Assembly: GCA_019414565.1 (NCBI GenBank)
Contig: DXLU01000016.1
Coordinates: 90,431-111,189 of the forward strand
From: Collinsella sp.
GTDB lineage: Bacteria > Actinomycetota > Coriobacteriia > Coriobacteriales > Coriobacteriaceae
DNA: 20,759 nt
Direction of reading: 5' to 3'
The position numbers were made by a program, and so were the translations under genes. Positions 1 to 7,053 of this stretch are shown here, one piece after another. The notes beneath the pieces were generated by a model that was given only the letters and a program-made list of their open reading frames with translations, did no database searches and was not told the DNA's origin. Each line of letters begins with the position of its first letter. Position 1 is the first letter of the stretch.

Positions 1-54
1 AGGGTCTGACTACGAATCAGAACGTCATAGGTTCGAATCCTATACGCCGCACCA
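1..54 (+). tRNA. tRNA-Arg(ACG), 5' end outside the window
   Basis: This is the 3' part of a tRNA, from the end of the D arm to an encoded CCA. The anticodon stem TCTGA/TCAGA encloses the loop CTACGAA, which gives anticodon ACG (read as ICG, Arg CGN codons). The T arm carries TTCGAAT. All 54 visible bases are identical to the corresponding part of the complete gene at 243-319. About 23 bases at the 5' end are missing because of the window edge, so this is a cut gene and not a pseudogene. Confidence 0.93.
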
Positions 55-64
55 ACTGAACTTT

Positions 65-92
65 AAAGCCTCCGGTAACGGAGGCTTTTCTT
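65..92 (+). terminator. Intrinsic terminator of the first tRNA-Arg
   Basis: A perfect 10-bp stem (65-74 with 79-88) closes a GTAA tetraloop, and the 3' arm runs into a T-rich tail. It starts 10 bases after the tRNA CCA end. Confidence 0.85.
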
Positions 93-201
93 ATATATCG
101 ACATACTTGAGGAGTTTCTTTCGCCGTGTTTGAAAGTATCGAGTCGATCGACTGCATCAAATGATTAAAAATCAAATTCGATAACTTTTTTTGAAAAACG
201 C

Positions 202-230
202 TTGACGATTATTCAGTCCATGTGCATAAT
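202..230 (+). promoter_or_regulatory. Promoter of the second tRNA-Arg
   Basis: TTGACG (202-207) and CATAAT (225-230) are separated by exactly 17 bases in a locally AT-rich stretch. Transcription would begin near 237, just upstream of the mature tRNA 5' end at 243. The second tRNA-Arg therefore appears to be an independent unit, consistent with the terminator between the two genes. Confidence 0.75.
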
Positions 231-242
231 AATCAACAAGTC

Positions 243-319
243 GCGGCGTTACCTCAGCTGGATAGAGGGTCTGACTACGAATCAGAACGTCATAGGTTCG
301 AATCCTATACGCCGCACCA
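243..319 (+). tRNA. tRNA-Arg(ACG)
   Basis: Complete 77-base gene. The acceptor stem GCGGCGT (243-249) pairs with ACGCCGC (309-315), followed by discriminator A and encoded CCA (317-319). The anticodon loop CTACGAA gives ACG, which is decoded after A34-to-inosine editing and serves CGN arginine codons. The T loop is TTCGAAT. It has its own promoter and terminator and duplicates the gene at the left edge of the window. Confidence 0.97.
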
Positions 320-328
320 TTTGAGATT

Positions 329-358
329 AAAGCTCCCGGCAACGGGGGCTTTTCTTTT
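329..358 (+). terminator. Intrinsic terminator of the second tRNA-Arg
   Basis: A 10-bp stem (329-338 with 343-352, one G-T pair) with a GCAA tetraloop is followed by TTTTCTTTT. It has the same design as the terminator at 65-92 but a different stem sequence. Confidence 0.85.
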
Positions 359-373
359 ACGTAAACACCGCAT

Positions 374-413
374 GGATTCGAACCTCGGTCGAGGCGCGGG
401 CGTAAAGCGGACG
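374..413 (+). repeat. Antisense T-arm-like tRNA fragment
   Basis: The segment starts with GGATTCGAAC, which is the reverse complement of a tRNA T arm. It continues with a G-rich tract ending in GCGGGCGTAAAGC. A similar segment starts at 3190, after the tRNA-Ser terminator. With a few gaps roughly three quarters of positions match by eye. It may be the remnant of a tRNA-derived repeat. No complete tRNA can be folded from it. Confidence 0.35.
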
Positions 414-504
414 ATTTCCTGTCGACTCGTGTAAGATTCCGAGTAGATGTCGCGACTTATTCGCGACCACTCCTTCTCTCAACGACCGATCAGGGTGATA
501 CTTC

Positions 505-2946
505 GTGGCAGAGCGTCCGACATACAAGCTCAGGTTTCTCGATCCCAAGAAGCGCTTTCCGGCGATGCCCGAGCAGCCTGCGGGACGCTCATATGGCGTG
601 GTCTGGAAACTCTTTGGCGAGGATCAGCATGAATCTTGCTATGTCGTCGAATTCGTTGGCAAAAGTCATGTGTCGCTTTTGGGTTACGTAAGCGTTTCGG
701 GCGAGGTGTGCAAGGTGGACCGCCCCGTTAGCGAGACTCCGCTGCCCAACGATCCCGACATGGAACTGGTCCTTGACGAGTCGGACTCCGGTATTGGTGA
801 GATTGTGGTACGGGGAGCCAACGGCACAATGCGCGCGTGCGCGCGAACCGTCGGCTCTCCCGAAGGCCCCATGCGCGAGCAGTCCGACCACGAGACATGG
901 AATTCGACCCGCTCCCTTCCTTACGGCGAGTTCATGGCATCGATGTTCCTGCGCTACGTGATATTCGCTGACTCCGAAAATGCCATTGCGAGCACGGCGG
1001 ACGCCGGCGGACTCGACGAGGGTATGCAAAATGTTATCGACAAGATCAAGCTCGTAAAGTTGCCCGAGCCGGTCGAGGTGTTTTTGGGCTTTAACACGGC
1101 ACCGCTCCCTGATGCTATCGAGACGCTGCTTTACCGCGTTGACCATGCCGAGAATCCGAGCGGTATCGAGCGCTATGCCGCCGCCCTTATGAGTGAAATT
1201 GACTTGCCCCGCTTGCGCACCATCGCCGCTAAGTCCGAGATGAGCCTGGCTCGCATCGATCGCTCAAAGCTTTTCTATCTCAATTTTGATCGTAGTCTGC
1301 TGGACCAGGACGAGATTGACATGCTGCTTGCCATCGAGTGCCGTCTTAACCGTCTCTCCGCCATCCTTGAGCACATCGGGGCCGGATTGGTCCCTGCGGC
1401 ATCCTCGCCGAGCCTTGAGGGCTGCGCGCTCTTTGATGCGTGGCATATCGCCAAGACGACCAACGATGTTCCCCGACTGCTCGATACGGCCTCGAGCGAT
1501 AACCCGTGGGGCAAACCGGGTACGGTGGCTTGCCAGCCGGGCGGTGAGTGGGATGTGCGTACCCGCTTCGCGCGTATTGTCGAGGCACTTAACGTGGTCA
1601 CGCGGCTCGACTATACCTATCGGGCAAACGTTGCCGAGGGGATCATGCTCGTTCGGTTTGGGCAGTCTGTCGTTGATGCTATGCCACAACGTGAATACGA
1701 CGCTCAAGATGACGCCTGGCGCGAGTTGGACGAGGACACGCGCGCGATCTGGGCCGCGGAGCACGATGCGCGCGTGGCGCTCACGCTTGCGGCAGCGTGT
1801 TTTGCCGCGGGCACCTGCATCACGCGCTGCTATGTGCAGATTGCTGCTCCCGACAGCGAGCAGGGCGAGTGCGTTGTCGCAACGTATTTCTTTGGGCGCG
1901 CGGTCTATCTGGCCGATTGCGTGCCTGTCGCCAAGGATCTTGAGAGCATGGACATGGACGATATGCCGTGCAAGCGTGTGCTTGAGGCATATGAGTCAAC
2001 CGCTCCGGAGACGATTGAACCTGCGGAGGTTCATGCTCGTCCGCGTGATGACCATCGCATGCTGCCGCCGGCGCTGCGCGATCTGCTGCTTGCCGATACG
2101 GCTGACGAGCTGGAGGTCATGGAAGAGGACGACGACCCATACGTGGCCCGTGTTGTTGAATTGCGCGAGCAGGCAAAAGTCGACCGTACAGGTGCTTTTG
2201 AAGGCTTTTCCCGTCTTGTTGAGGAGTTGGAGGCTAAGTGCGCCGTCGCCGAGCTTTTGGCGACAGGTCCGGTTCAAACGCAGTTTTGCGATAACCAGCT
2301 GGTGCGCATGGTGCTACCGGTGTTGGAAGAAGACCGCTCTGTGCGAATCCTTCGTGCGCCCGATGCGCTGTACTTTGCCCAGCACGAGATCTGCAGCTTT
2401 TACGCCGAGCAAGAGGACTTTGAACGAGCACTGCCCGAGGTGCGCCATCTTTACGATCTGGCGCGCTCGTCCATGCAGTCGCACTTTGCGCTCATCAACG
2501 TGCTTGCGCGTCTGGAGCGCTTTGACGAGATTATCGAGGTGGCGCGCCACGGCCTACGTATTGCCAGCGATCGTTCTGCAATCGGCTACCTGTTCTATCG
2601 CTTGGCGTTTGCCTATTGGAATTGCGATCAGCTCGACCTGGCGCTGGCTTGTTACCGTCTGGTGCCGCGCGGCGAGGAGTCGGGCAGCAGCGCGCTGGAA
2701 GAAATGCAGGGCCTTATGAACGAGATGGGTGTCAGCGAGCCTCCGACGTTCGAGGAAGCGGTCGAGACCATCCGCAGGGCTGGACTCGAATTGCCGCCCG
2801 TGCCCGCGGTGGCCAACCAGCTTGCGGATGCCGCCGTGCAGCTGGTCGATAACGGCTTCTTTTTCCTGGCACGCGGTTGCATCTTCCAAATGTGGCGCAC
2901 CATGGGCAACGACGAGCTCGGCTCCCTCAACCGCTCGCTGGGGTAG
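505..2946 (+). CDS. Large protein of unknown function with C-terminal TPR-like helices
   Basis: I do not recognise a characterised family for this 813-residue protein. The GTG start at 505 is supported by the Shine-Dalgarno-like AGGGTGA (493-499), six bases upstream. No signal peptide or membrane segment is visible, so it is probably cytoplasmic. The middle contains an acidic stretch near residues 535-550 (EVMEEDDDPY). Roughly residues 620-725 look like tetratricopeptide helices, with recurring A/Y/F spacing as in FYAEQEDFERALPEV and FAYWNCDQLDLALACYR. TPRs normally mediate protein-protein contacts, so a scaffolding or adaptor role is possible. It stands alone between tRNA genes with no obvious operon partner. 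Base composition and codon use match the neighbouring genes, so the frame is credible. The large antisense and +2-frame ORFs across it are shadows. Confidence 0.85.
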   Translation: MAERPTYKLRFLDPKKRFPAMPEQPAGRSYGVVWKLFGEDQHESCYVVEFVGKSHVSLLGYVSVSGEVCKVDRPVSETPLPNDPDMELVLDESDSGIGEIVVRGANGTMRACARTVGSPEGPMREQSDHETWNSTRSLPYGEFMASMFLRYVIFADSENAIASTADAGGLDEGMQNVIDKIKLVKLPEPVEVFLGFNTAPLPDAIETLLYRVDHAENPSGIERYAAALMSEIDLPRLRTIAAKSEMSLARIDRSKLFYLNFDRSLLDQDEIDMLLAIECRLNRLSAILEHIGAGLVPAASSPSLEGCALFDAWHIAKTTNDVPRLLDTASSDNPWGKPGTVACQPGGEWDVRTRFARIVEALNVVTRLDYTYRANVAEGIMLVRFGQSVVDAMPQREYDAQDDAWRELDEDTRAIWAAEHDARVALTLAAACFAAGTCITRCYVQIAAPDSEQGECVVATYFFGRAVYLADCVPVAKDLESMDMDDMPCKRVLEAYESTAPETIEPAEVHARPRDDHRMLPPALRDLLLADTADELEVMEEDDDPYVARVVELREQAKVDRTGAFEGFSRLVEELEAKCAVAELLATGPVQTQFCDNQLVRMVLPVLEEDRSVRILRAPDALYFAQHEICSFYAEQEDFERALPEVRHLYDLARSSMQSHFALINVLARLERFDEIIEVARHGLRIASDRSAIGYLFYRLAFAYWNCDQLDLALACYRLVPRGEESGSSALEEMQGLMNEMGVSEPPTFEEAVETIRRAGLELPPVPAVANQLADAAVQLVDNGFFFLARGCIFQMWRTMGNDELGSLNRSLG

Positions 2947-3021
2947 GCGAAGCCTCCAAGGAGGAAAGGATGCTAGGCAATTAGAAAATTTCCTCTTGCC
3001 CATCCTTGGCTGTTTGGTTAC

Positions 3022-3027
3022 TATAGA
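3022..3027 (+). promoter_or_regulatory. Possible -10 element of tRNA-Ser
   Basis: TATAGA lies 12 bases before the tRNA-Ser 5' end, the distance expected for a tRNA promoter. No good -35 hexamer sits at 16-18 bases; TTGCCC is 20 bases upstream. The assignment is tentative. Confidence 0.4.
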
Positions 3028-3038
3028 ACGGCTGTTAC

Positions 3039-3129
3039 GGAGAGCTGACCGAGAGGCCGAAGGTGCTCGCCTGCTAAGCGAGTATGCCCCAAAAGGGCAT
3101 CTGGGGTTCGAATCCCCAGCTCTCCGCCA
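3039..3129 (+). tRNA. tRNA-Ser(GCT)
   Basis: Complete 91-base class II tRNA with the long variable arm typical of serine tRNAs. The acceptor stem GGAGAGC (3039-3045) pairs with GCTCTCC, followed by discriminator G and encoded CCA. The anticodon arm CTCGC-CTGCTAA-GCGAG gives anticodon GCT, reading AGC and AGU. The variable arm is a hairpin, TGCCCCAAAAGGGCA. The T arm is TGGGG-TTCGAAT-CCCCA. A terminator follows at 3144. Confidence 0.97.
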
Positions 3130-3201
3130 GTATGAATTTGAAGAAGGGTCCCATTTGGGACCCTTTTTAGTGCGGAGAAAGGAGGCTGGGGATTCGAACC
3201 C
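3112..3201 (+). repeat. tRNA-Ser tail repeat, copy 1 (overlaps tRNA-Ser and its terminator)
   Basis: This 90-base unit contains the tRNA-Ser 3' end from the T arm onward, the downstream terminator, and an antisense T-arm-like tail ending in ATTCGAACCC. It recurs at 3302-3392, 190 bases further on. The first 55 bases are nearly identical between copies (one difference in the terminator stem). After a short divergent stretch the last 20 or so bases match again. Confidence 0.8.
3144..3168 (+). terminator. Intrinsic terminator of tRNA-Ser
   Basis: A 9-bp stem AAGGGTCCC/GGGACCCTT (3144-3152 with 3157-3165) with an ATTT loop is followed by a run of five T. It begins 15 bases after the CCA end. A copy with a slightly altered stem is part of the repeat at 3302-3392. 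Confidence 0.88.
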
Positions 3202-3301
3202 GAGAGGGCACGGGCGTTAAGCAAACGCGAAAGCGTTTGTAGCCCGTGGGCGAAAAGCCGCCAGGCTTTGAAGCCGGAGGGCATGCGCAGCATGCCCGGA
3301 C
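3202..3301. other. 100-base hairpin cluster between the two tRNA-Ser tail repeats
   Basis: No gene is visible here. The stretch is packed with inverted repeats. One is a two-part stem: CACGGGC (3209-3215) with GCCCGTG (3242-3248), and CAAACGC (3222-3228) with GCGTTTG (3233-3239), closed by a GAAA loop. A second is GGCT/AGCC around 3264-3275. The third is an 8-bp stem GGGCATGC/GCATGCCC (3279-3286 with 3290-3297). The flanking GCTGGGGAT (3185-3193) and ATCCCCAGC (3302-3310) could pair and enclose the cluster. It may be a degenerate tRNA-derived repeat or a structured RNA. No T run follows any of the hairpins. Confidence 0.5.
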
Positions 3302-3392
3302 ATCCCCAGCTCTCCGCCAGTATGAATTTGAAGAAGGGTCCCATTTGGGGCCCTTTTTTATTATCAAGAATGGCGGCTGGGGATTCGAACCC
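3302..3392 (+). repeat. tRNA-Ser tail repeat, copy 2 (tRNA fragment plus terminator)
   Basis: This second copy of the unit at 3112-3201 starts inside the tRNA 3' half (ATCCCCAGCTCTCCGCCA). It includes a terminator hairpin at 3334-3356 and ends in the antisense T-arm-like tail (3380-3392). The 5' two thirds of the tRNA are absent, so it cannot give a functional tRNA. It lies between tRNA-Ser and the convergent carboxypeptidase gene. Confidence 0.78.
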
Positions 3393-3394
3393 TC

Positions 3395-3428
3395 AAAAAA
3401 AGGAGGCATCCTTTCGGACACCTCCTTT
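3395..3428 (-). terminator. Intrinsic terminator of the carboxypeptidase gene
   Basis: Read on the minus strand, an 8-bp stem AAAGGAGG/CCTCCTTT is extended by TCC/GGA around a GAAA tetraloop. It is followed by a run of T (3395-3401 on the plus strand as A). It starts 24 bases after the stop codon of the minus-strand gene. Confidence 0.88.
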
Positions 3429-3452
3429 CAGCGAGTGTATTGTTCTTCGATC

Positions 3453-4793
3453 TTACATCTCGGGCGCCTTGGCTACGGTCTCGCTCTCGGCTGTGAGCGG
3501 GCGGTTGTCGATGCGGCGGCCCAGGCGGTCGAGCTTCACAAGGAGCCACTCAATGGGATTCGGCCCTGCGCCTTCCTCGTCGGCAACCAGGTCCATAACG
3601 GCGATTTTGGTGCCGTCCTGCTTGAGTGTAACGCTGCCCACCTTGTCGCCCACATGCACCGTGCCCGAAAGATCGTCGTAGCTAACCTTTTCGGTCACCT
3701 CGCCGGCAAGAGAAAACACGGTCGCTTGCGCCGTGGGATCGGCGAGCGTGGCGTCGATTGTCTTATCCGTCCAGTCGGTTTGACTAATGCGCGCCATAAG
3801 CGGGTTGCCGTTGGCGGTCTTTTCTTGCGTGTTGGCGATTGCGACCGTCACCTTGTGACCGTAGTACCAGTTGGCAAGGGTGGCGGTATCGGTAAAGCGC
3901 TGATCGGTGGTGGTGGAGTTCAAAATAACGGTGTAGATCTCGTCGCCGTCGCGGTTGTAGGCGCTCGTAAAGCAATAGCCCGCGTCGTCGGTGGTGCCGG
4001 TCTTGCCGCCGATGTTGCCATCTTGGCCCAGCAAATAGTTATGCGTGTCCATGGAATGCGAATGGTCGGTGCCGTCGGCGCCCGTGACCTCGATCCAGGA
4101 ATCCTCGCTCGCTACGACCTCGCGGATCGTGTCGTTTTTCATGGCCTCCTGCATCATCAGCGCTACGTCGTGTGCGGTTGAGTGCATATTGCCAGCCCAC
4201 TCATCAAAGTCCAGACCATGCGGGTTTTCAAAAAGCGTACCGGTACAGCCGAGCTTCTTAGCGCGCTCGTTCATGGCCTTCACAAATGTGGCCTCGGCGT
4301 CTTTGGTCTTGGGGTCGATCTTCTTGCCCACATATTCGGCGAGCACGATGGCGGCGTCGTTGCCCGAGGGAATCATCAGACCGCGTAGTGCCTGCTCCAC
4401 GGTAAGCTCGTCGCCTTCGAGCAAGCCGGCGGTCGAATTACCCACGGTGGCTGCGGCGTTGCTCACCGTGACCTTCTCGTCCATCTTGCAATTCTCGACG
4501 GTTAGGATTGCGGTCATGACCTTGGTGATCGAGGCGATTTTGACCTGCTCATCGGCGCCGCGCCCATAGTAGACGGTACCGTCTTTGCCCATGACGAGGG
4601 CATTGGTCGCATCGATATCGGGCAGGTTTTCGGCCGTGATGCCGCGCGCATCGGCGGTTTTGCCGCAAACATTGTCGGTCGTGAGCACTTGGTCGCCGGC
4701 GACGGTGGGCGCGCCAGCGGCAAGGGCGATAGCGCAGACAAAGCCGGCGGCAAGCTGGGCTGAGCGCTTTGCAAAAGAGGTGAGGGACTTCAC
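3453..4793 (-). CDS. Secreted D-alanyl-D-alanine carboxypeptidase (PBP5/DacA type, serine active site)
   Basis: This enzyme removes the terminal D-Ala from peptidoglycan pentapeptides outside the membrane. All three family motifs are present: SITK with Ser88/Lys91, SGN at 143-145, and KTG at 264-266. Residues 1-34 form a signal peptide (basic start, then AAGFVCAIALAAGAP). The C-terminal segment near PIEWLLVKLDRLGRRID looks like the amphipathic membrane-anchoring helix of PBP5 enzymes. I chose the GTG at 4793 (446 residues) because it starts the signal peptide cleanly and a TATACT box lies upstream. An in-frame ATG at 4904 would add 37 residues ahead of the signal sequence and would overlap that box. 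The gene is divergent from a VanR-like regulator, and its own terminator follows it. Confidence 0.93.
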   Translation of the reverse strand: MKSLTSFAKRSAQLAAGFVCAIALAAGAPTVAGDQVLTTDNVCGKTADARGITAENLPDIDATNALVMGKDGTVYYGRGADEQVKIASITKVMTAILTVENCKMDEKVTVSNAAATVGNSTAGLLEGDELTVEQALRGLMIPSGNDAAIVLAEYVGKKIDPKTKDAEATFVKAMNERAKKLGCTGTLFENPHGLDFDEWAGNMHSTAHDVALMMQEAMKNDTIREVVASEDSWIEVTGADGTDHSHSMDTHNYLLGQDGNIGGKTGTTDDAGYCFTSAYNRDGDEIYTVILNSTTTDQRFTDTATLANWYYGHKVTVAIANTQEKTANGNPLMARISQTDWTDKTIDATLADPTAQATVFSLAGEVTEKVSYDDLSGTVHVGDKVGSVTLKQDGTKIAVMDLVADEEGAGPNPIEWLLVKLDRLGRRIDNRPLTAESETVAKAPEM

Positions 4794-4832
4794 AGATTTC
4801 GCTTTCGACGGGATGGTCTCTTCTGAAACTAG

Positions 4833-4838
4833 AGTATA
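4833..4838 (-). promoter_or_regulatory. Likely -10 box of the carboxypeptidase gene
   Basis: TATACT on the minus strand lies 40 bases upstream of the GTG at 4793, giving a leader of about 33 bases. A GAAAG motif eight bases before the GTG could serve as ribosome binding site. No convincing -35 hexamer is present, so an activator may be needed. The box argues against the longer start at 4904. Confidence 0.45.
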
Positions 4839-4964
4839 TCGTTTGCCGGCGTCGGCGATCATCGCGTGCGTGCGTGGCCCACATCCGCGTTCGAACGGGC
4901 ACAAGGGTGCTTAAGACCGACTTAATCACCCACGCTTGTTGTGTGTGGCGTGCGTCGCCTCAGG

Positions 4965-4970
4965 CATAAT
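4965..4970 (+). promoter_or_regulatory. Likely -10 box of the VanR-like regulator gene
   Basis: CATAAT lies 20 bases before the ATG at 4991, which leaves a leader of about 14 bases holding the AGGAG ribosome binding site (4981-4985). The -35 region is weak; TTGTTG and TTGTGT are 20 bases or more upstream. Weak -35 boxes are common at promoters activated by OmpR-family regulators, so autoregulation is plausible. Confidence 0.45.
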
Positions 4971-4990
4971 GGAGCGCGAGAGGAGCACGC

Positions 4991-5686
4991 ATGAACGAGC
5001 GCATACTGGTAGTTGATGACGAAAAGGCCATCGCCGACTTGGTTGGCATCTACCTTACAAAAGAGGGCTTTGATGTCCAGATTGCCTATAGCGGGGCCGA
5101 TGCTGCCAAGGCGATTTTGGAGCAGGAGTTCGATTTGGCGCTGCTAGATGTCATGCTGCCCGATATCGATGGGTTTGAGCTGCTGCGTACGATCCGTTCC
5201 AGCCATACCTATCCCGTGATCATGCTGACGGCGCGCGATGCCCAGCAAGACAAGATCGGGGGCCTTTCGCTTGGCGCGGACGATTACGTGGTTAAGCCGT
5301 TCCGTCCGCTGGAGCTCATCGCGCGCGTGCACGCTCAGCTTCGCCGCTACACCAGCTACGGTAGCCGTGCACAGGCGGCCGAGTCGCCGACCATTCAGCT
5401 CGACGGCTTGGAGATCAACCGCGACGCTCGTTCCGTGACGGTGGACGGTGCACCGGTACGCCTCACACCCACCGAGTATTCAATCTTGCTGTATCTGGTC
5501 GAGCATCGCGGCAGCGTGGTGGCCGTGGAGGACCTGTTCCGCGCGGTGTGGAGCGAGGATTTTATGCCCGGCTCCAGCAATACGGTGATGGTGCACATTC
5601 GCCACTTGCGCGAAAAAATCGGCGACGACGCACAAAAGCCACGCTTTATCAAAAACGTCTGGGGCGTCGGCTACATCATCGAATAG
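4991..5686 (+). CDS. VanR-like OmpR/PhoB-family response regulator
   Basis: This 231-residue cytoplasmic regulator has an N-terminal receiver domain (about 1-120) with acidic residues D9, D10 and E11, phosphoacceptor D53, T80 and K102. A C-terminal winged-helix DNA-binding domain follows (about 130-230) and ends with the typical VWGVGYIIE. The segment KPFRPLELIARVHAQLRRY closely resembles VanR of enterococcal glycopeptide-resistance clusters (from memory, not aligned by program). AGGAG stands six bases before the ATG. The partner kinase starts 25 bases downstream, so the two form an operon. It is divergently transcribed from a D,D-carboxypeptidase gene, which is a plausible target. No vanHAX genes are in the window, so glycopeptide resistance should not be assumed. 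Confidence 0.93.
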   Translation: MNERILVVDDEKAIADLVGIYLTKEGFDVQIAYSGADAAKAILEQEFDLALLDVMLPDIDGFELLRTIRSSHTYPVIMLTARDAQQDKIGGLSLGADDYVVKPFRPLELIARVHAQLRRYTSYGSRAQAAESPTIQLDGLEINRDARSVTVDGAPVRLTPTEYSILLYLVEHRGSVVAVEDLFRAVWSEDFMPGSSNTVMVHIRHLREKIGDDAQKPRFIKNVWGVGYIIE

Positions 5687-5711
5687 CGCCTTTGATGGTG
5701 GGGAAGTGGAT

Positions 5712-6950
5712 ATGACAAAAGACGATAGGCAGGCATTCGAGGTACCCGATCGGCTCTTTGAATACGTGAGGTCGGTCGTCGACAACCGCGCGCTTGCAAC
5801 GGTGCTGCTCTTTTTGCTGAGCCTGCTGCTGATTGGCATCGACAACATCGCCGGAATCTTGACGGTGCTGCTTGCCGGCTTTTTGCTGATCGATCGATTT
5901 GAGATCGTGCGCCGCTGCATGGTGATTGGCGGCGCCGCGTGGGCCATGACGTTGGCGATTGGTGCCATGGCGCTCGGCGGCATCGAAGGGCCGGTGCTGT
6001 TCGATGCCGGCTTTGTATTCAACATGCTTGGCTTTGTGCTGGCGCTTGCCGCGTGCGTGCTGTTCTTGTGTGGCCGCGCCCTGTACTACCAGGGCTACGA
6101 ACAGGGCGAGCAGCATGCCGATTGTGTGCTGGCCGCTCGTATTCAAGATCGCCTGATCGATCACCCCGACACCTGGGACAACATCGACGGCGACTTCTTG
6201 GAGGTCGAGGGCGCCCTTAACCGCGTGCGTGACCGTGAGCGCAAGGTGCAACAGGCCTTGCGTGACGAGTCGCATCGCAAGGACGATCTGGTCACGTACT
6301 TGGCACATGACCTACGCACCCCGCTTGCCAGTGTGGTGGGCTATCTTTCGCTGCTGCAAGAGGCTCCTGAGCTGCCGGTTGAGCAACGTGCGCACTTTAC
6401 GGGCGTGGCTCTCGACAAGGCGCACCGGCTCGATGCACTCATCGAAGAGTTCTTCGATATCACACGCTTTGACTTCCACGATATCGTGCTCACGCGCGGC
6501 TATGGTGATCTTGGGTTGCTGCTGGCTCAGGTGGCTGACGAGTTCTATCCCATCCTCAACGAGCAGCATAAGGAAGCCCAAGTTGATATCCACGAGGACC
6601 TGACGGTGCTCGTGGATGGCGACAAGATGGCTCGCGTGTTCAACAACATCATGAAAAACGCCGTCGCCTATAGCTATGAGGGCTCGACTATCACGATTGA
6701 GGCCGGGCGCCAAGACGATGGCGGCGTGCGCGTTCGCTTTATCAATCAGGGCGATCCTATCCCTGCGGCTAAGCTCAAGGTGATCTTTGAGAAGTTCTAT
6801 CGCCTGGATGCGGCGCGTGCGACCAATCGCGGTGGTGCCGGTCTGGGCCTTGCTATTGCCAAGGAGATCATCGCGGCACACGGCGGTACCGTTGCATGTG
6901 AATCGACGCCCGAACACACGATATTCACCATCGAGCTGCCCGCCGCATAG
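5712..6950 (+). CDS. VanS-like sensor histidine kinase
   Basis: This membrane histidine kinase of 412 residues pairs with the VanR-like regulator just upstream. About four membrane segments occupy residues 27-120 with only short external loops. A linker and H box follow: YLAHDLRTPL with phospho-acceptor H199. The N box is FNNIMKNAVAY (N311-N316), and the G box is GGAGLGLAIAKEI near the end. The kinase core reads very much like VanS-A, for example GYLSLLQEAPELP and IFEKFYRLD. VanS-A, however, has two membrane helices and a larger external loop, so the input here probably differs. I chose ATG 5712 because GGGGA is well placed before it; GTG at 5706 is an alternative. The likely role is sensing envelope or peptidoglycan stress. 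Confidence 0.92.
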   Translation: MTKDDRQAFEVPDRLFEYVRSVVDNRALATVLLFLLSLLLIGIDNIAGILTVLLAGFLLIDRFEIVRRCMVIGGAAWAMTLAIGAMALGGIEGPVLFDAGFVFNMLGFVLALAACVLFLCGRALYYQGYEQGEQHADCVLAARIQDRLIDHPDTWDNIDGDFLEVEGALNRVRDRERKVQQALRDESHRKDDLVTYLAHDLRTPLASVVGYLSLLQEAPELPVEQRAHFTGVALDKAHRLDALIEEFFDITRFDFHDIVLTRGYGDLGLLLAQVADEFYPILNEQHKEAQVDIHEDLTVLVDGDKMARVFNNIMKNAVAYSYEGSTITIEAGRQDDGGVRVRFINQGDPIPAAKLKVIFEKFYRLDAARATNRGGAGLGLAIAKEIIAAHGGTVACESTPEHTIFTIELPAA

Positions 6951-6971
6951 CCAGCGTGCCCTTACAAACAC

Positions 6972-6998
6972 TTGACAATGCGCTCACGTGCATATGAG
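6972..6998 (+). promoter_or_regulatory. Possible promoter upstream of pstB
   Basis: A perfect TTGACA (6972-6977) is followed by TATGAG (6993-6998), but the spacing of 15 bases is short. It lies about 55 bases before the pstB start and after the kinase stop codon. A separate pstB promoter is plausible but not proven. Confidence 0.35.
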
Positions 6999-7053
6999 CC
7001 GCGATTTCTACTATCGATACTGCTGAATTGATATCGATGTGGAGGTATGCGGT

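Noticed and set aside
1286..2719. 477-codon open frame on the plus strand inside the 813-residue gene
   Set aside because: It is Arg/Ser/Trp-rich, typical of an out-of-frame reading of high-GC coding DNA, and has no ribosome binding site. The overlapping 505-2946 frame has normal composition.
2947..2985. Tiny leader ORF (ATG at 2969, four codons) after a good ribosome binding site
   Set aside because: It is far too short, no gene follows it other than tRNA-Ser, and nothing supports a regulatory peptide.
3181..3310. Possible selenocysteine tRNA on the minus strand (CTTCAAA loop near 3265-3275, T-arm-like end)
   Set aside because: The anticodon arm does not pair with a seven-base loop, the T stem has a mismatch, and no acceptor stem closes with a CCA end.
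3112..3392. Active genomic island with att sites at tRNA-Ser
   Set aside because: Only 100 bases separate the repeats and no integrase or cargo gene is present; at most it is a scar.
3246..4181. 311-codon open frame on the plus strand
   Set aside because: It runs antisense through the D,D-carboxypeptidase active-site motifs and through tRNA repeats; it is a shadow.
4991..6950. Glycopeptide resistance cluster
   Set aside because: Only VanR/VanS-like regulators are present. No vanH, vanA-type ligase, vanX or vanY is found in the window, so resistance is not supported.
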